Made by a program: the position numbers and the translations under genes. The notes beneath the pieces were generated by a model. It was not told the DNA's origin. It searched no databases and was given only the letters and a program-made list of their open reading frames with translations. 64,000 nucleotides of DNA from Limimaricola sp. G21655-S1 (GTDB lineage Bacteria; Pseudomonadota; Alphaproteobacteria; Rhodobacterales; Rhodobacteraceae): contig NZ_JAPWGO010000001.1 of assembly GCF_027213785.1 (NCBI RefSeq), positions 252,007 through 316,006 of the forward strand. The letters run 5' to 3'. Below, piece by piece: positions 56,309 to 64,000 of the stretch. Position 1 is the stretch's first letter, and each line of letters opens with the position of its first letter.

Positions 56309-57271
56309 ATGACCATCTACCTCGAATTCGAGAAGCCGCTTGCCGAGATCGAGGGCCAGGCCGAGGAGCTGCGTGCGCTGGCCCGGCGCAGCCCCGAGAT
56401 GGATGTCGAGAAGGAGGCCGCGGCGCTCGACCGCAAGAGCCACGACATGTTGGCCCAGCTCTATGGCAACCTGACGCCCTGGCGCAAATGCCAGGTGGCG
56501 CGCCATCCCGAGCGGCCGCATTGCAAGGACTACATCGATCGGCTCTTCACCGAGTACACGCCGCTCGCCGGCGACCGCAACTTCGCCGACGACCATTCGG
56601 TGATGGGCGGGCTGGCGCGGCTCAACGGCCGTGCCGTGGTGGTGATCGGCCACGAGAAGGGCAACGATACCAAGTCGCGCATCGAGCGCAATTTCGGCAT
56701 GGCCCGGCCCGAGGGCTATCGCAAGGCGATCCGGCTGATGGATCTCGCGCATCGCTTCGGCCTGCCGGTGGTGACGCTGGTCGACACGCCCGGCGCCTAT
56801 CCCGGCAAGGGCGCGGAGGAGCGCGGCCAGTCCGAGGCGATCGCGCGCTCGACCGAGAAATGCCTGCAGATCGAGGTGCCGCTGGTTTCCGTCATCATCG
56901 GCGAGGGTGGCTCGGGCGGCGCGGTGGCGTTCGCCACGGCGAACCGCGTGGCGATGCTGGAGCATTCGATCTACTCGGTGATCTCTCCCGAAGGCTGTGC
57001 CTCGATCCTGTGGAAAGATGCCGAGAAGATGCGCGAGGCCGCCGAGGCGCTGCGCCTCACCGCGCAGGAGCTCAAGGAGCTGGGCGTCTGCGACCGCATC
57101 GTCGCCGAGCCGCTGGGCGGCGCGCATCGTGACGCGAGCGCGGCGATCGACGCGGTGGGCCGCGAGATCGGCAAGATGCTCGACGAACTCAAGGGCATGG
57201 ACGGCAAGGCGATCCGCGCCGACCGCCGCAAGAAATATCTCGACCTCGGCTCCAAGGGGCTGGCCGCCTGA
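56309..57271 (+). CDS. accA: Acetyl-CoA carboxylase carboxyltransferase subunit alpha
   Basis: A 320-aa subunit of the first enzyme of fatty-acid synthesis. The segment [58 protein letters not shown] and [16 protein letters not shown] match the family through the whole length (E. coli AccA has 319 residues). The start is the ATG at 56309; the upstream frame is spurious. Zinc-binding AccD is encoded elsewhere. Confidence 0.97.
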   Translation: MTIYLEFEKPLAEIEGQAEELRALARRSPEMDVEKEAAALDRKSHDMLAQLYGNLTPWRKCQVARHPERPHCKDYIDRLFTEYTPLAGDRNFADDHSVMGGLARLNGRAVVVIGHEKGNDTKSRIERNFGMARPEGYRKAIRLMDLAHRFGLPVVTLVDTPGAYPGKGAEERGQSEAIARSTEKCLQIEVPLVSVIIGEGGSGGAVAFATANRVAMLEHSIYSVISPEGCASILWKDAEKMREAAEALRLTAQELKELGVCDRIVAEPLGGAHRDASAAIDAVGREIGKMLDELKGMDGKAIRADRRKKYLDLGSKGLAA

Positions 57272-57311
57272 GCGCGCCGCCCCCGGCCAAACTTACCTGA
57301 ATATAGGGGAG

Positions 57312-57331
57312 GCCCGGCGAGATCGCCGGGC
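57312..57331. terminator. Shared hairpin between accA and the convergent flavin-protein gene
   Basis: GCCCGGCG-AGAT-CGCCGGGC, an 8-bp perfect stem between convergent genes, 40 nt after accA and ending 2 nt before the stop of the other gene. It could serve both directions; there is no T-tract. Confidence 0.45.
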
Positions 57332-57332
57332 G

Positions 57333-57938
57333 TCACCACATGCTGGTCTTCGCCCGCTCCGGCCATTCCCGGTCATAGGCGTCGCCGTCGAAGCCCGCCA
57401 TGGCCTCGGCCACCATCTCGCCGACGCTGGGCAGCTCCGTGCTCTCGTCGCCGGGTGTCCACAGCCCCGAGCGCATCACCGCGCGGGCGCATTGCGGATA
57501 GATCTCGGCCACCGTCACCACGATCACCGAGCGCGGATGCTTGCCCTCATGGGCGAAGCGCCCGGTCATATCGGGGTCGTCGCTGACCACGGCGCGGCCG
57601 TTGACGCGCATCACGCCGGTGGCGCCGGGGACGAGGAACATCAGGCTCACCCGCCCGTCGTGGACGATGTTGCGCAACGAATCCATGCGGTTGTTGCCGC
57701 GCCAGTCGGGCAGCAGCAGCGTCCGTTCATCGGCGATCTGCACCACCGGGCCGTCATCGCCGCGCGGGCTGGCATCGGTGCCCTCGGGACCCACGGTGCT
57801 GAGCACGCAGAACCGCGACGCGGCGATCCAGCGCGCTTGCGCGGGCATCAGCCGGTCGGTCACCTTGTCGAGCGCCGCGCCCGAAGGCCGGCGGTCATAC
57901 AGGGCTTCGAGCGCCTCGATGGATTCGACGATGCGCAT
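57333..57938 (-). CDS. Pyridoxamine 5'-phosphate oxidase-fold protein
   Basis: A 201-aa split-barrel flavin-binding protein: FCVLSTVGPEGTDASPRGDD, LLLPDWRGNNRMDSLRNIV, VSLMFLVPGATGVMRVNGRA and HPRSVIVVTVAEIYPQCARA. This is the family often annotated as MSMEG_1061-like, presumed FMN reductases/oxidases; the true substrate is unknown. Its ATG overlaps the plsC stop by one base (TGATG), so it is the downstream member of a plsC-led - strand operon. Confidence 0.85.
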   Translation of the reverse strand: MRIVESIEALEALYDRRPSGAALDKVTDRLMPAQARWIAASRFCVLSTVGPEGTDASPRGDDGPVVQIADERTLLLPDWRGNNRMDSLRNIVHDGRVSLMFLVPGATGVMRVNGRAVVSDDPDMTGRFAHEGKHPRSVIVVTVAEIYPQCARAVMRSGLWTPGDESTELPSVGEMVAEAMAGFDGDAYDREWPERAKTSMW

Positions 57939-58690
57939 CAGCGCTCCTTCACGACGATGGGAAACCCGGCCTCGGCCATCAACGCATCGGACCGGGTTTC
58001 GATCTCGGCCTCGAGCCGCGACATGAACTCGGCCGAGGGCAGGCCCGCCGGGATCTCGGGCAGGAACTCGACGATGGCGGTGCCGGGGCGGCGCATCACG
58101 CCGCGCTTGGGCCAGAACACGCCGACATTGCAGGCCACCGGTACGCAGGGCTGGTCCAGTTCGCGGTAGAGCGCGGCGGTGCCCATCTTGTAGGGGGCGG
58201 CGACGCCCGGGGCGACGCGGGTGCCCTGCGGATAGATGATCAGCTGGCCCGGATCGGCGCGGCCCGCGCGCACATCCGCCGTCATCTGCTTCACGGCTGC
58301 GCCGCGCCGGCCGCGATCGACCGGCACGCAGCCGATCCGAAGCGCGATCTGGCCGAGGATCGGGGCGTAGACCAGTTCCTTCTTCATGATGAACTTGCCG
58401 CGCGGCACCGCGCCGTAGATCAGGATGATGTCGAGAAAGCTCTGGTGCTTAGCCGCGATCATCACCTCGCTGGTGGGGGGCGTGCCGCGCACTTGCGTGC
58501 GCAGCCCAAGAAGCACCCGCGCCAGCCAGGTCACGAAGCGGCACCAGCGATGGGCGGCGGCGACGGCACCGTCGCGGCTGGCGATGGCCCATGGCAGATA
58601 GGCCAGCCCGATCGGCAGCATCGCGGCGTAGATCAGCACGCTGAACAGCAGGCTCCTGAGCCAGCGCCAGGCATAGGCCAGCCCGTTCAT
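57938..58690 (-). CDS. plsC: 1-acyl-sn-glycerol-3-phosphate acyltransferase
   Basis: A 250-aa membrane acyltransferase with an N-terminal hydrophobic hairpin, the catalytic HxxxxD motif in AAKHQSFLDIILI, FIMKKELVYAPILG, and YPQGTRVAPG in place of the EGTR acyl-acceptor motif (Gln for Glu, a known variant). It makes phosphatidic acid. The ATG overlaps the ftsX stop (ATGA). Confidence 0.93.
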   Translation of the reverse strand: MNGLAYAWRWLRSLLFSVLIYAAMLPIGLAYLPWAIASRDGAVAAAHRWCRFVTWLARVLLGLRTQVRGTPPTSEVMIAAKHQSFLDIILIYGAVPRGKFIMKKELVYAPILGQIALRIGCVPVDRGRRGAAVKQMTADVRAGRADPGQLIIYPQGTRVAPGVAAPYKMGTAALYRELDQPCVPVACNVGVFWPKRGVMRRPGTAIVEFLPEIPAGLPSAEFMSRLEAEIETRSDALMAEAGFPIVVKER

Positions 58691-59595
58691 GACTGCCGCT
58701 CCAGCATGCGCCGCGCCGCGCCGCGCGTCGCGGCAAAGGCCACGGCGGCGGCCAGCGGCGGGATCAGCGGCAGCCAGAGCCAGTCGGCACCGGAAAAGCC
58801 GATGCCAGTGAGCACGCTGCTCCCGTCCTCGGCCCCGCCTGGCAGCAGCGCCACCAGAATCGCGCCGATGACGGTGCCCGCCGCCGCGCCCGACAGCGCC
58901 CGCAGCGTGAAGCGGCGCACGAAGGCGCGGGCGATATAGGCATCGCGCGCACCGACCAGCCGCAGCACCCGGATCACCTGCGCGTTGGCCGAGAGCGCCG
59001 ATTGCGCCGCGAGCGTGATCATCGCGGCGGTCGAGGCACCGATCAGCACGATCGCCAGCGCGCCCAGGCCCCGCAGCTTGCCGGCGGCGGCGACCAGCGG
59101 CTCGCGCCAGCGGGTATGATCGTCGAGCACCGCGCCGGGCACCTCGGCCTGCAGCCGCGCCCGCAGGCCGGTGGCGTCGTAGCCGCGCCCCTCGGCCTCG
59201 ATTTCGATCAGCCGGGGGATCGGCAGGGCGTCGAGCGGCAGGTCGGGTCCGAACCACGGGGTCAGCAAGGCCTGTTCCTCTTCCTCGGTCAGGGCGCGGG
59301 CCGAGGCGATGCCCGGCGTGGTGCGCAGCACCTCCAGCGCGGCGGCGGTCTGCGCCGCCATCTGCTCGGCCGGGGCCGAGATGCGCAGCGTCGAGGTCTG
59401 CGCCAGCTCGTCGGACCAGCGCGCGGCGAGCCGCCCCGCCGCCAGCGACAGCGACAGCGCGAAGACGGCGAGAAGCGCCATCGCGGCGGCGGTGAACAGC
59501 GTCAGCCGCGCGGTGAAGCCGGTGGGCGGCACGCTGCGATCGGCCTGGGCGTCTCCGGCGAGCAGCGACAGCGCGGTCCAGATCGCGCGCTTCAC
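58687..59595 (-). CDS. ftsX: Cell-division protein FtsX-like permease
   Basis: A 302-aa protein with four membrane helices (one N-terminal, three C-terminal) and a periplasmic loop (about residues 60-165). Motifs include NAQVIRVLRLVGARDAYIAR, typical of the FtsX/MacB permease domain. With FtsE it activates division-site hydrolases. The GTG start overlaps the ftsE stop (GTGA). Confidence 0.9.
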   Translation of the reverse strand: MKRAIWTALSLLAGDAQADRSVPPTGFTARLTLFTAAAMALLAVFALSLSLAAGRLAARWSDELAQTSTLRISAPAEQMAAQTAAALEVLRTTPGIASARALTEEEEQALLTPWFGPDLPLDALPIPRLIEIEAEGRGYDATGLRARLQAEVPGAVLDDHTRWREPLVAAAGKLRGLGALAIVLIGASTAAMITLAAQSALSANAQVIRVLRLVGARDAYIARAFVRRFTLRALSGAAAGTVIGAILVALLPGGAEDGSSVLTGIGFSGADWLWLPLIPPLAAAVAFAATRGAARRMLERQS

Positions 59596-60266
59596 AGATC
59601 GGCCCCCGCCGCGAGGAGTTGCCGGTCCTTGAGCCTGAGCGTGCGCACCGCGACCTGCGCCTTGGCGCTGCGGATCAGGTTCAGGTCGTGGGTGGCGATC
59701 AGCACCGCCTTGCCCATGCGGTTCAGCTCCACCAGCAGCGCCAGCAGCCGTTGCGACATCTCCCAGTCGATGTTGCCGGTGGGCTCGTCGGCGATGATCA
59801 CCTCGGGCGACATGATGACGGCGCGGGCCAGCGCCGCCCGCTGCCGCTCGCCGCCAGACAGCTCGGGCGGGCGGCGGTCCACATGGCGCGTCAGCCCGAC
59901 CCAGGCCAAGAGGTCGGGCAGGTAGGCCGCGGCCTCGTGGTGGCGCCCGGCGACGGTCAGCGGCAGCGCCACGTTGTCGCCAAGCGGCAGGTGGTCGAGG
60001 AACTGGCAGTCCTGATGCACCACGCCGATGCGGCGGCGGTTGAGCGCGAGCCCGTCGCGGGCCATGCCGGTCGTGGGCTCGCCCCAGAGCGCGACTTCGC
60101 CCGATGTGGGCACGAGATCGCCGTAGCACAGCTTCAGCAGCGTCGTCTTGCCGGCGCCGGAGGGGCCGGTGAGAAAGTGGAAAGACCCCGGCGCAAGCGC
60201 CAGCGACAGGCCGGAGAACAGCTCTCCGCCGCCGTAACTATAGGCCACGTCCCGAAGCTCGATCAC
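59592..60266 (-). CDS. ftsE: Cell-division ATP-binding protein FtsE
   Basis: A 224-aa ABC ATPase: TGPSGAGKTTLLKL (Walker A), VVHQDCQFLDHLPLGDNVAL (the Q-loop typical of FtsE), LSGGERQRAALARA (signature), VIIADEPTGNID (Walker B) and THDL. GTG 60266 was chosen as start (VIELRDVAYSYGG); the longer frame adds a 17-residue basic, low-complexity stretch. It leads the ftsE-ftsX-plsC-flavoprotein operon. Confidence 0.92.
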   Translation of the reverse strand: MIELRDVAYSYGGGELFSGLSLALAPGSFHFLTGPSGAGKTTLLKLCYGDLVPTSGEVALWGEPTTGMARDGLALNRRRIGVVHQDCQFLDHLPLGDNVALPLTVAGRHHEAAAYLPDLLAWVGLTRHVDRRPPELSGGERQRAALARAVIMSPEVIIADEPTGNIDWEMSQRLLALLVELNRMGKAVLIATHDLNLIRSAKAQVAVRTLRLKDRQLLAAGADL

Positions 60267-60430
60267 CTGCCGTCCCCCGTTTGCGCCCCTTTTGCCCGAG
60301 CGGGGCCGGGGTTGCAATTGCAGCGCTGCATCATGCGGCGGCGGCCGGATCGCGTGTTCTTGGCGGCGCGGCGCCGGGCCGCTAGGTTGAACCGGCAGTG
60401 GCCCTGCCCGGGCGCGAGGGGATGAGACGG

Positions 60431-62395
60431 ATGCGACTGACCTGCCCGAATTGCGGGGCGCAATACGAGGTGGCCCGAGATGCGGTCCCGCCCGAGGGGC
60501 GCGACGTGCAGTGCTCGAACTGCGGCGTGACCTGGCTTGCCATGCCGGAACCCGCGACCGAACCGCAGGGGACGGTGTCGCCGTCCGCGCCGCGTAGCAC
60601 GATCACGCCGGAGATCGCCGAGATCCTGCGGGCCGAGGCCGAGCGCGAGGCCGCCGCGCGCCGGCGCGACGGCACGGCAGGAGTGCCACCCGCGACCGCG
60701 CAGCCCTCGCAGCCCGGCGCCAGCCCCTTCGAAGAGGACGACGACGACACCGAGATCGACTTCACCCCGGATGATGGCGGGCTGAACAGGGGCGCGGGGG
60801 CCGGCCGCCGCCTCGAGAGCCGCGAGATCTGGGACGAGGAGGAAGATGACGGCGATTTCGACTGGGCGGGTTTTGCCGCGGCCCAGTCGGCCACGCCGAA
60901 CGCACCCGCCCCTGAAGCCGAAGCCGCCGAACCGGCCGGGCCGTCCGGCGAGGCGGAAGCGCAAGTGACGGGCGCCGGCGAAGAGGCGGCGCTTGACGAG
61001 CCCGGAGAGGTCTCGGCGCCGGATGAACCGCCGATGGAGGCGGCCCAACCCGACACGACCGATGTGCCGGAAGACGCTCGCCCGGGTGAGGATGAGGACG
61101 CCTTCGGCGGGCCGGACATGGAAATGGGCGGCGCTGCGCCCCGGGAGCCTGATCCCGAAGACGAGGACCCCTTCGCCTCGGCGTTGGACGATGACATGTC
61201 CGATACGGCCTTCGACGAGGGCAAATTGGAAAGCCACCCCGCCTCGACCGATCACGAGCCGGAGAACGAGGCGGCGCCTTTCGCCGCTGTGGACGACCCG
61301 GACGATGACGACACCGAGATCGAACAGGATCCGTTCCTCCATGACGAGCCGGAGGAGTTCACCGAGCCCGGCCTTCCGGCGGAGGAGGTCGATGATCTGG
61401 ATGCCGACGCCCCGCCCTTCGACCATCCGGCCGAGGACCGCGGCACGCAGCGGCTCGCCGCTCTCGCGGCAGATGAACAGCCGGACGACGACCGCGTCGA
61501 CAGCGCCCATGTCGACGAGGAACCGGTCGAGACGACGCAGCTGGACTGGCCAGCCCCGTCGAGACCGGCCGTGACCGGGTCCGACGATTTGGACGAAACG
61601 GAAGAGGACGACCCTTTCGGCCGGGCCATGGCGGAGGCCGCAAGGAATGGCAAAGGACGTGCCGTCGCGCCGCGAGACGAGGAGCCGGAGGATGATCCTT
61701 TCGAGAGTGCTCCATATGACAATGACACGGTCGATGGCACGCGGTCCGAAGGGCAGGATGCCCTGAGGCCGGCCGTGACCGAGCGTGAGGCTTTCGACGC
61801 GACGGAGGAGGACGACCCCTTTGCGCGGGTTCTGGCGGAGGTCACGGAAGACAACTCCGACAGACCGCTCGATGCGCGGGACGAGGCGTCGGAGGGTGAT
61901 CCCTTCGCGGAGGCGGCCTCGACCTCGCAAGACGACCCGTTCGCGGCGGAAACCGAGGCGTCGATCGGCGATGATCCCGACGATGCCCGGCATCGGCCGG
62001 AGGAGTCGGACGCTCAGGACGAGTGGGAGGATCCGCATGCGGCGGCGCGGCAGCGGGCGACGCTGGCGGCGGCTTCGACCGGGGCGGTGACGCGGCGCGA
62101 CCTGCTGCCGGATATCGAGGAGATCAATTCCAGCCTGCGCAGCACCTCCATGCGCGGCGGTCCGGCCCGGCCGGTCGAGGCCGAGGACGTGCAGCGCGGC
62201 CGGGGCTTCAGGTTGGGCTTCGGGGTGGCGCTGCTTCTCGCAGCGGCGCTGGCGCTGGTCTATTCCCATGCCGAACGCATCGGCATGGCGCTGCCGCCCC
62301 TGGCGTCGGCGCTCGACGCCTATGCCGGGGCGGTCGACGCGATGCGGATCGGGCTCGACAACTGGCTGCGCGGGCTGATCGACGCGCTGGGCTGA
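60431..62395 (+). CDS. Zinc-ribbon protein with long acidic DPF-repeat region and C-terminal helix
   Basis: A 654-aa protein. The N-terminal MJ0042-type zinc finger has LTCPNCGAQYEV and VQCSNCGVTW. A very acidic, probably disordered region (about residues 95-555) contains seven DPF triplets, most in EDDPF or EEDDPF context. A single membrane helix (FRLGFGVALLLAAALALVYS) lies near the end. It is divergent from ftsE. The start at ATG 60431 matches the typical MRLTCPNCG opening; ATG 60422 is possible. Function unknown; the neighbour suggests an envelope-linked role. Confidence 0.8.
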   Translation: MRLTCPNCGAQYEVARDAVPPEGRDVQCSNCGVTWLAMPEPATEPQGTVSPSAPRSTITPEIAEILRAEAEREAAARRRDGTAGVPPATAQPSQPGASPFEEDDDDTEIDFTPDDGGLNRGAGAGRRLESREIWDEEEDDGDFDWAGFAAAQSATPNAPAPEAEAAEPAGPSGEAEAQVTGAGEEAALDEPGEVSAPDEPPMEAAQPDTTDVPEDARPGEDEDAFGGPDMEMGGAAPREPDPEDEDPFASALDDDMSDTAFDEGKLESHPASTDHEPENEAAPFAAVDDPDDDDTEIEQDPFLHDEPEEFTEPGLPAEEVDDLDADAPPFDHPAEDRGTQRLAALAADEQPDDDRVDSAHVDEEPVETTQLDWPAPSRPAVTGSDDLDETEEDDPFGRAMAEAARNGKGRAVAPRDEEPEDDPFESAPYDNDTVDGTRSEGQDALRPAVTEREAFDATEEDDPFARVLAEVTEDNSDRPLDARDEASEGDPFAEAASTSQDDPFAAETEASIGDDPDDARHRPEESDAQDEWEDPHAAARQRATLAAASTGAVTRRDLLPDIEEINSSLRSTSMRGGPARPVEAEDVQRGRGFRLGFGVALLLAAALALVYSHAERIGMALPPLASALDAYAGAVDAMRIGLDNWLRGLIDALG

Positions 62396-62407
62396 GGCCC
62401 ACCGGGA

Positions 62408-64000
62408 TCAGAACAGGTCGAGCAGCCGCTCGAGATAGTCGCGCTCGGCCTGCGGGCGTTCGCGCTCGGCGGCGCGGCGGCGGATCTCGCCCAGAAGCTC
62501 CTCGGCCCGCCGCGCCGGATCGGTGCCGTCGAGCATCGAATCGTCGCTGCCCGCACCACCCCGCTCGGCGGTATCGCGACCCAGCGGATCACGCTGGCCG
62601 GCCCCGGCGCCGCGGGTTTCGCCGGCGCCGGGCGTGCCGGGCTCGCCTTCCTCGCCGCGCGCCAGCGCCTCGCCGAGATCGCGCGCGGCGCCGCGCAGCG
62701 CCTCGGTCGCCTCGGCTTGCCGGTCGATGGCACCCGCCAGATCGTCGCGGCGCAGCGCATCCTCGGCCTCGTCCATGGCGCGACCGGCGCGGTCGAGCGC
62801 CTCGCCCGCGCGCCGGGCCGCCTCGCCCTCCAGCCGCGGCAGGGCGCCGCGCTGCCGCGCCAGCTCGTCACGCAGGGCGCGCTGCCGATCGGCGAGGCTG
62901 CCTTCGCCCGGCTGCTGTCCGGCTCCCGGTTGCTGGCCATCGCCGGGCTGGCCCGGCTGACCCGGCTGGCCCTGACCCGGTTGGCCCTGACCGGGCTGCC
63001 CCTGTCCCGGCTCGCGACCGTTGAAGCGGTCCTGCAGGTCGCGGAACGCCTCGTCCGACAGATCCTGCTGGTCGCGCAGCGACTCTTGCAGGTCCTGCAT
63101 CGATTGCTGACCCGGGGTGCGCGGGCCGCTGCCGCCTTCGCCCTGCGCCACCTGCAGGTTCTCCATCATCCGGTTGAGCTGCTCCATCAGCTCGGCGGCC
63201 TCGGCCATCCGGCCCTCTTCCATCAGCTCCTGAATCCGGTCCATCAGCGCCTGCAGCTCGTCCTGGGTGACCTGCATGCTCTCGCCCTGTCCGGTCTGCG
63301 GCTCGTCGATGCCGTCCTCGGCGGGCTGGGCGTTCTCGGCGAGCATGCGCAGATACTCGTCGGTGGCAGCCCGCAGCTCATCCATCAGCTCGGCGATCTC
63401 GTCGGGGCTGGCGCCGTCGCGCATCGCCTGTGCCAGCCGCTCCTGCGCCCGGCGCAACCGTTCGCGGGCATCGGCAAGCGTGCCGTCCTCGAGCTGCACG
63501 GCGAGGTCCCAGAGCGCCTGAGCGATCTCGGCCTGCGCATCCTCGGACAGCCCGTCCGGCGCGCGGCGCAGCGTATCGAGCCGGCGCAGCGCCACGCGCA
63601 GTCGCAGATATGTGGTCTGGTTCGGAAACACTTCGCCGGGGCGGTGCGACACGGCGCGCAGCAGATCGACCACGCGGCCGGCATTGTCGCGCGACCAAAG
63701 CAGATCGCGCCGCTGCTCGGCCACGGCGCGCGCCACCGGCTGGAAGAAGCGGCGGCCCGGCAGGGTGGTGGGGTAGGGTCCCGAGGCGCCGGTCTGCCCG
63801 GCGGCATCGGTCACCTGCAGCGTGATCCGCACCGGCATGTTGGCGAAGGGATGCTCGGAGAAGTCGCCCGCGAGGATCTCCTCGATCTCGGCCCGGTCAC
63901 CGGTGAAGGGCATCGGCAGATCGACGGTCAGCGCCGGTCGCGGATCGGGTTCGACATCCAGACCGTGGCGCCGCTCGACCGCCTCGGCATCGAGCGCGAT
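62408..64000 (-). CDS. TIGR02302-like protein (DUF4175), 3' part only
   Basis: 530 codons are visible and the frame stays open to the window edge, so the N-terminus, including the expected membrane helices, is missing. It shows PNQTTYLRLRVALRRLDTLR, then ELMEEGRMAEAAELMEQLNR, long charged helices, and a Gly/Pro/Gln-rich linker (PGQGQPGQGQPGQ, about 62925-63005), ending ERDYLERLLDLF. These are the marks of the alphaproteobacterial TIGR02302 family. Its role is unknown. It converges with the zinc-ribbon gene 12 nt away. Confidence 0.88.
   Translation of the reverse strand: MALDAEAVERRHGLDVEPDPRPALTVDLPMPFTGDRAEIEEILAGDFSEHPFANMPVRITLQVTDAAGQTGASGPYPTTLPGRRFFQPVARAVAEQRRDLLWSRDNAGRVVDLLRAVSHRPGEVFPNQTTYLRLRVALRRLDTLRRAPDGLSEDAQAEIAQALWDLAVQLEDGTLADARERLRRAQERLAQAMRDGASPDEIAELMDELRAATDEYLRMLAENAQPAEDGIDEPQTGQGESMQVTQDELQALMDRIQELMEEGRMAEAAELMEQLNRMMENLQVAQGEGGSGPRTPGQQSMQDLQESLRDQQDLSDEAFRDLQDRFNGREPGQGQPGQGQPGQGQPGQPGQPGDGQQPGAGQQPGEGSLADRQRALRDELARQRGALPRLEGEAARRAGEALDRAGRAMDEAEDALRRDDLAGAIDRQAEATEALRGAARDLGEALARGEEGEPGTPGAGETRGAGAGQRDPLGRDTAERGGAGSDDSMLDGTDPARRAEELLGEIRRRAAERERPQAERDYLERLLDLF

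Noticed and set aside
60263-62269. Minus-strand ORF of 668 codons opposite the acidic zinc-ribbon gene
   Set aside because: Mirror of an Asp/Glu-rich coding strand, giving Arg/Val/Gly-rich nonsense; the + strand frame has a zinc finger and membrane helix.

Overview
The window is high-GC alphaproteobacterial chromosome, most likely from a member of the Rhodobacterales (Roseobacter/Paracoccus relatives). Pointers are the alphaproteobacterial 23S-5S-tRNA-fMet order with a CCA-encoding initiator tRNA, an aa3-type cytochrome c oxidase subunit IV, a DUF6173-like protein, a TIGR02302-like protein, the phaA/phaB pair, ETF-ubiquinone oxidoreductase, and many 1- to 4-base overlaps between adjacent genes. 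The species cannot be named from the sequence alone. All protein calls come from reading motifs by eye; no database was searched.

Layout. (1) 1-3650: the 3' part of an rRNA operon (16S-23S spacer, 23S, 5S, tRNA-fMet), with RNase III-type processing stems and a hairpin motif repeated in three spacers. (2) 3651-5892: a structured non-coding stretch, then an SLC13-type permease with RCK_C domains. (3) 6370-32905: a large surface-polysaccharide locus. It holds an initiating sugar transferase, a Wzy-like polymerase, a secreted glycosidase-like protein with an RTX tail, a glycosyltransferase, a Wzx-like flippase, then a single-module polyketide synthase, a second glycosyltransferase, a one-module NRPS, a phosphopantetheinyl transferase and a GumC/Wzz-like chain-length protein. 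On the opposite strand follow a CpsD-like ATPase, two more glycosyltransferases, an NAD-dependent epimerase and a Gfo/Idh/MocA dehydrogenase, and then a WecG/TagA-type transferase on the + strand. (4) 33033-64000: mostly housekeeping. It has an ABC-2 exporter, an S49 peptidase operon with a Ca/Na antiporter and SDR, uvrC-pgsA-moaD-moaE, an EAL-like gene, phaA-patatin-phaB, ydcH, trmN6-like and ispB/ispE, a TPR lipoprotein-like gene, ETF-QO, greA, mobA, coxIV, accA, plsC, ftsEX, an acidic zinc-ribbon protein and a TIGR02302-like protein cut by the window edge.

The most unusual system is the PKS-NRPS insert inside the Wzx/Wzy polysaccharide locus. The PKS reads KS-AT-KR-DH-ACP-TE, an atypical order with KR before DH. 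The NRPS reads formyltransferase - truncated condensation-like region - adenylation domain split by a luciferase-like monooxygenase - carrier protein. Its hand-read specificity code resembles that of glycine-activating domains. A dedicated PPTase follows at once, and the genes are woven between flippase, glycosyltransferase and chain-length genes with overlapping start and stop codons. The simplest inference is that the cell builds a surface glycan carrying, or co-produced with, a small N-formyl/oxidised amino-acid and hydroxyacyl-type substituent. This is not proven by the sequence. The alternative is a free small metabolite whose genes are merely embedded in the locus.
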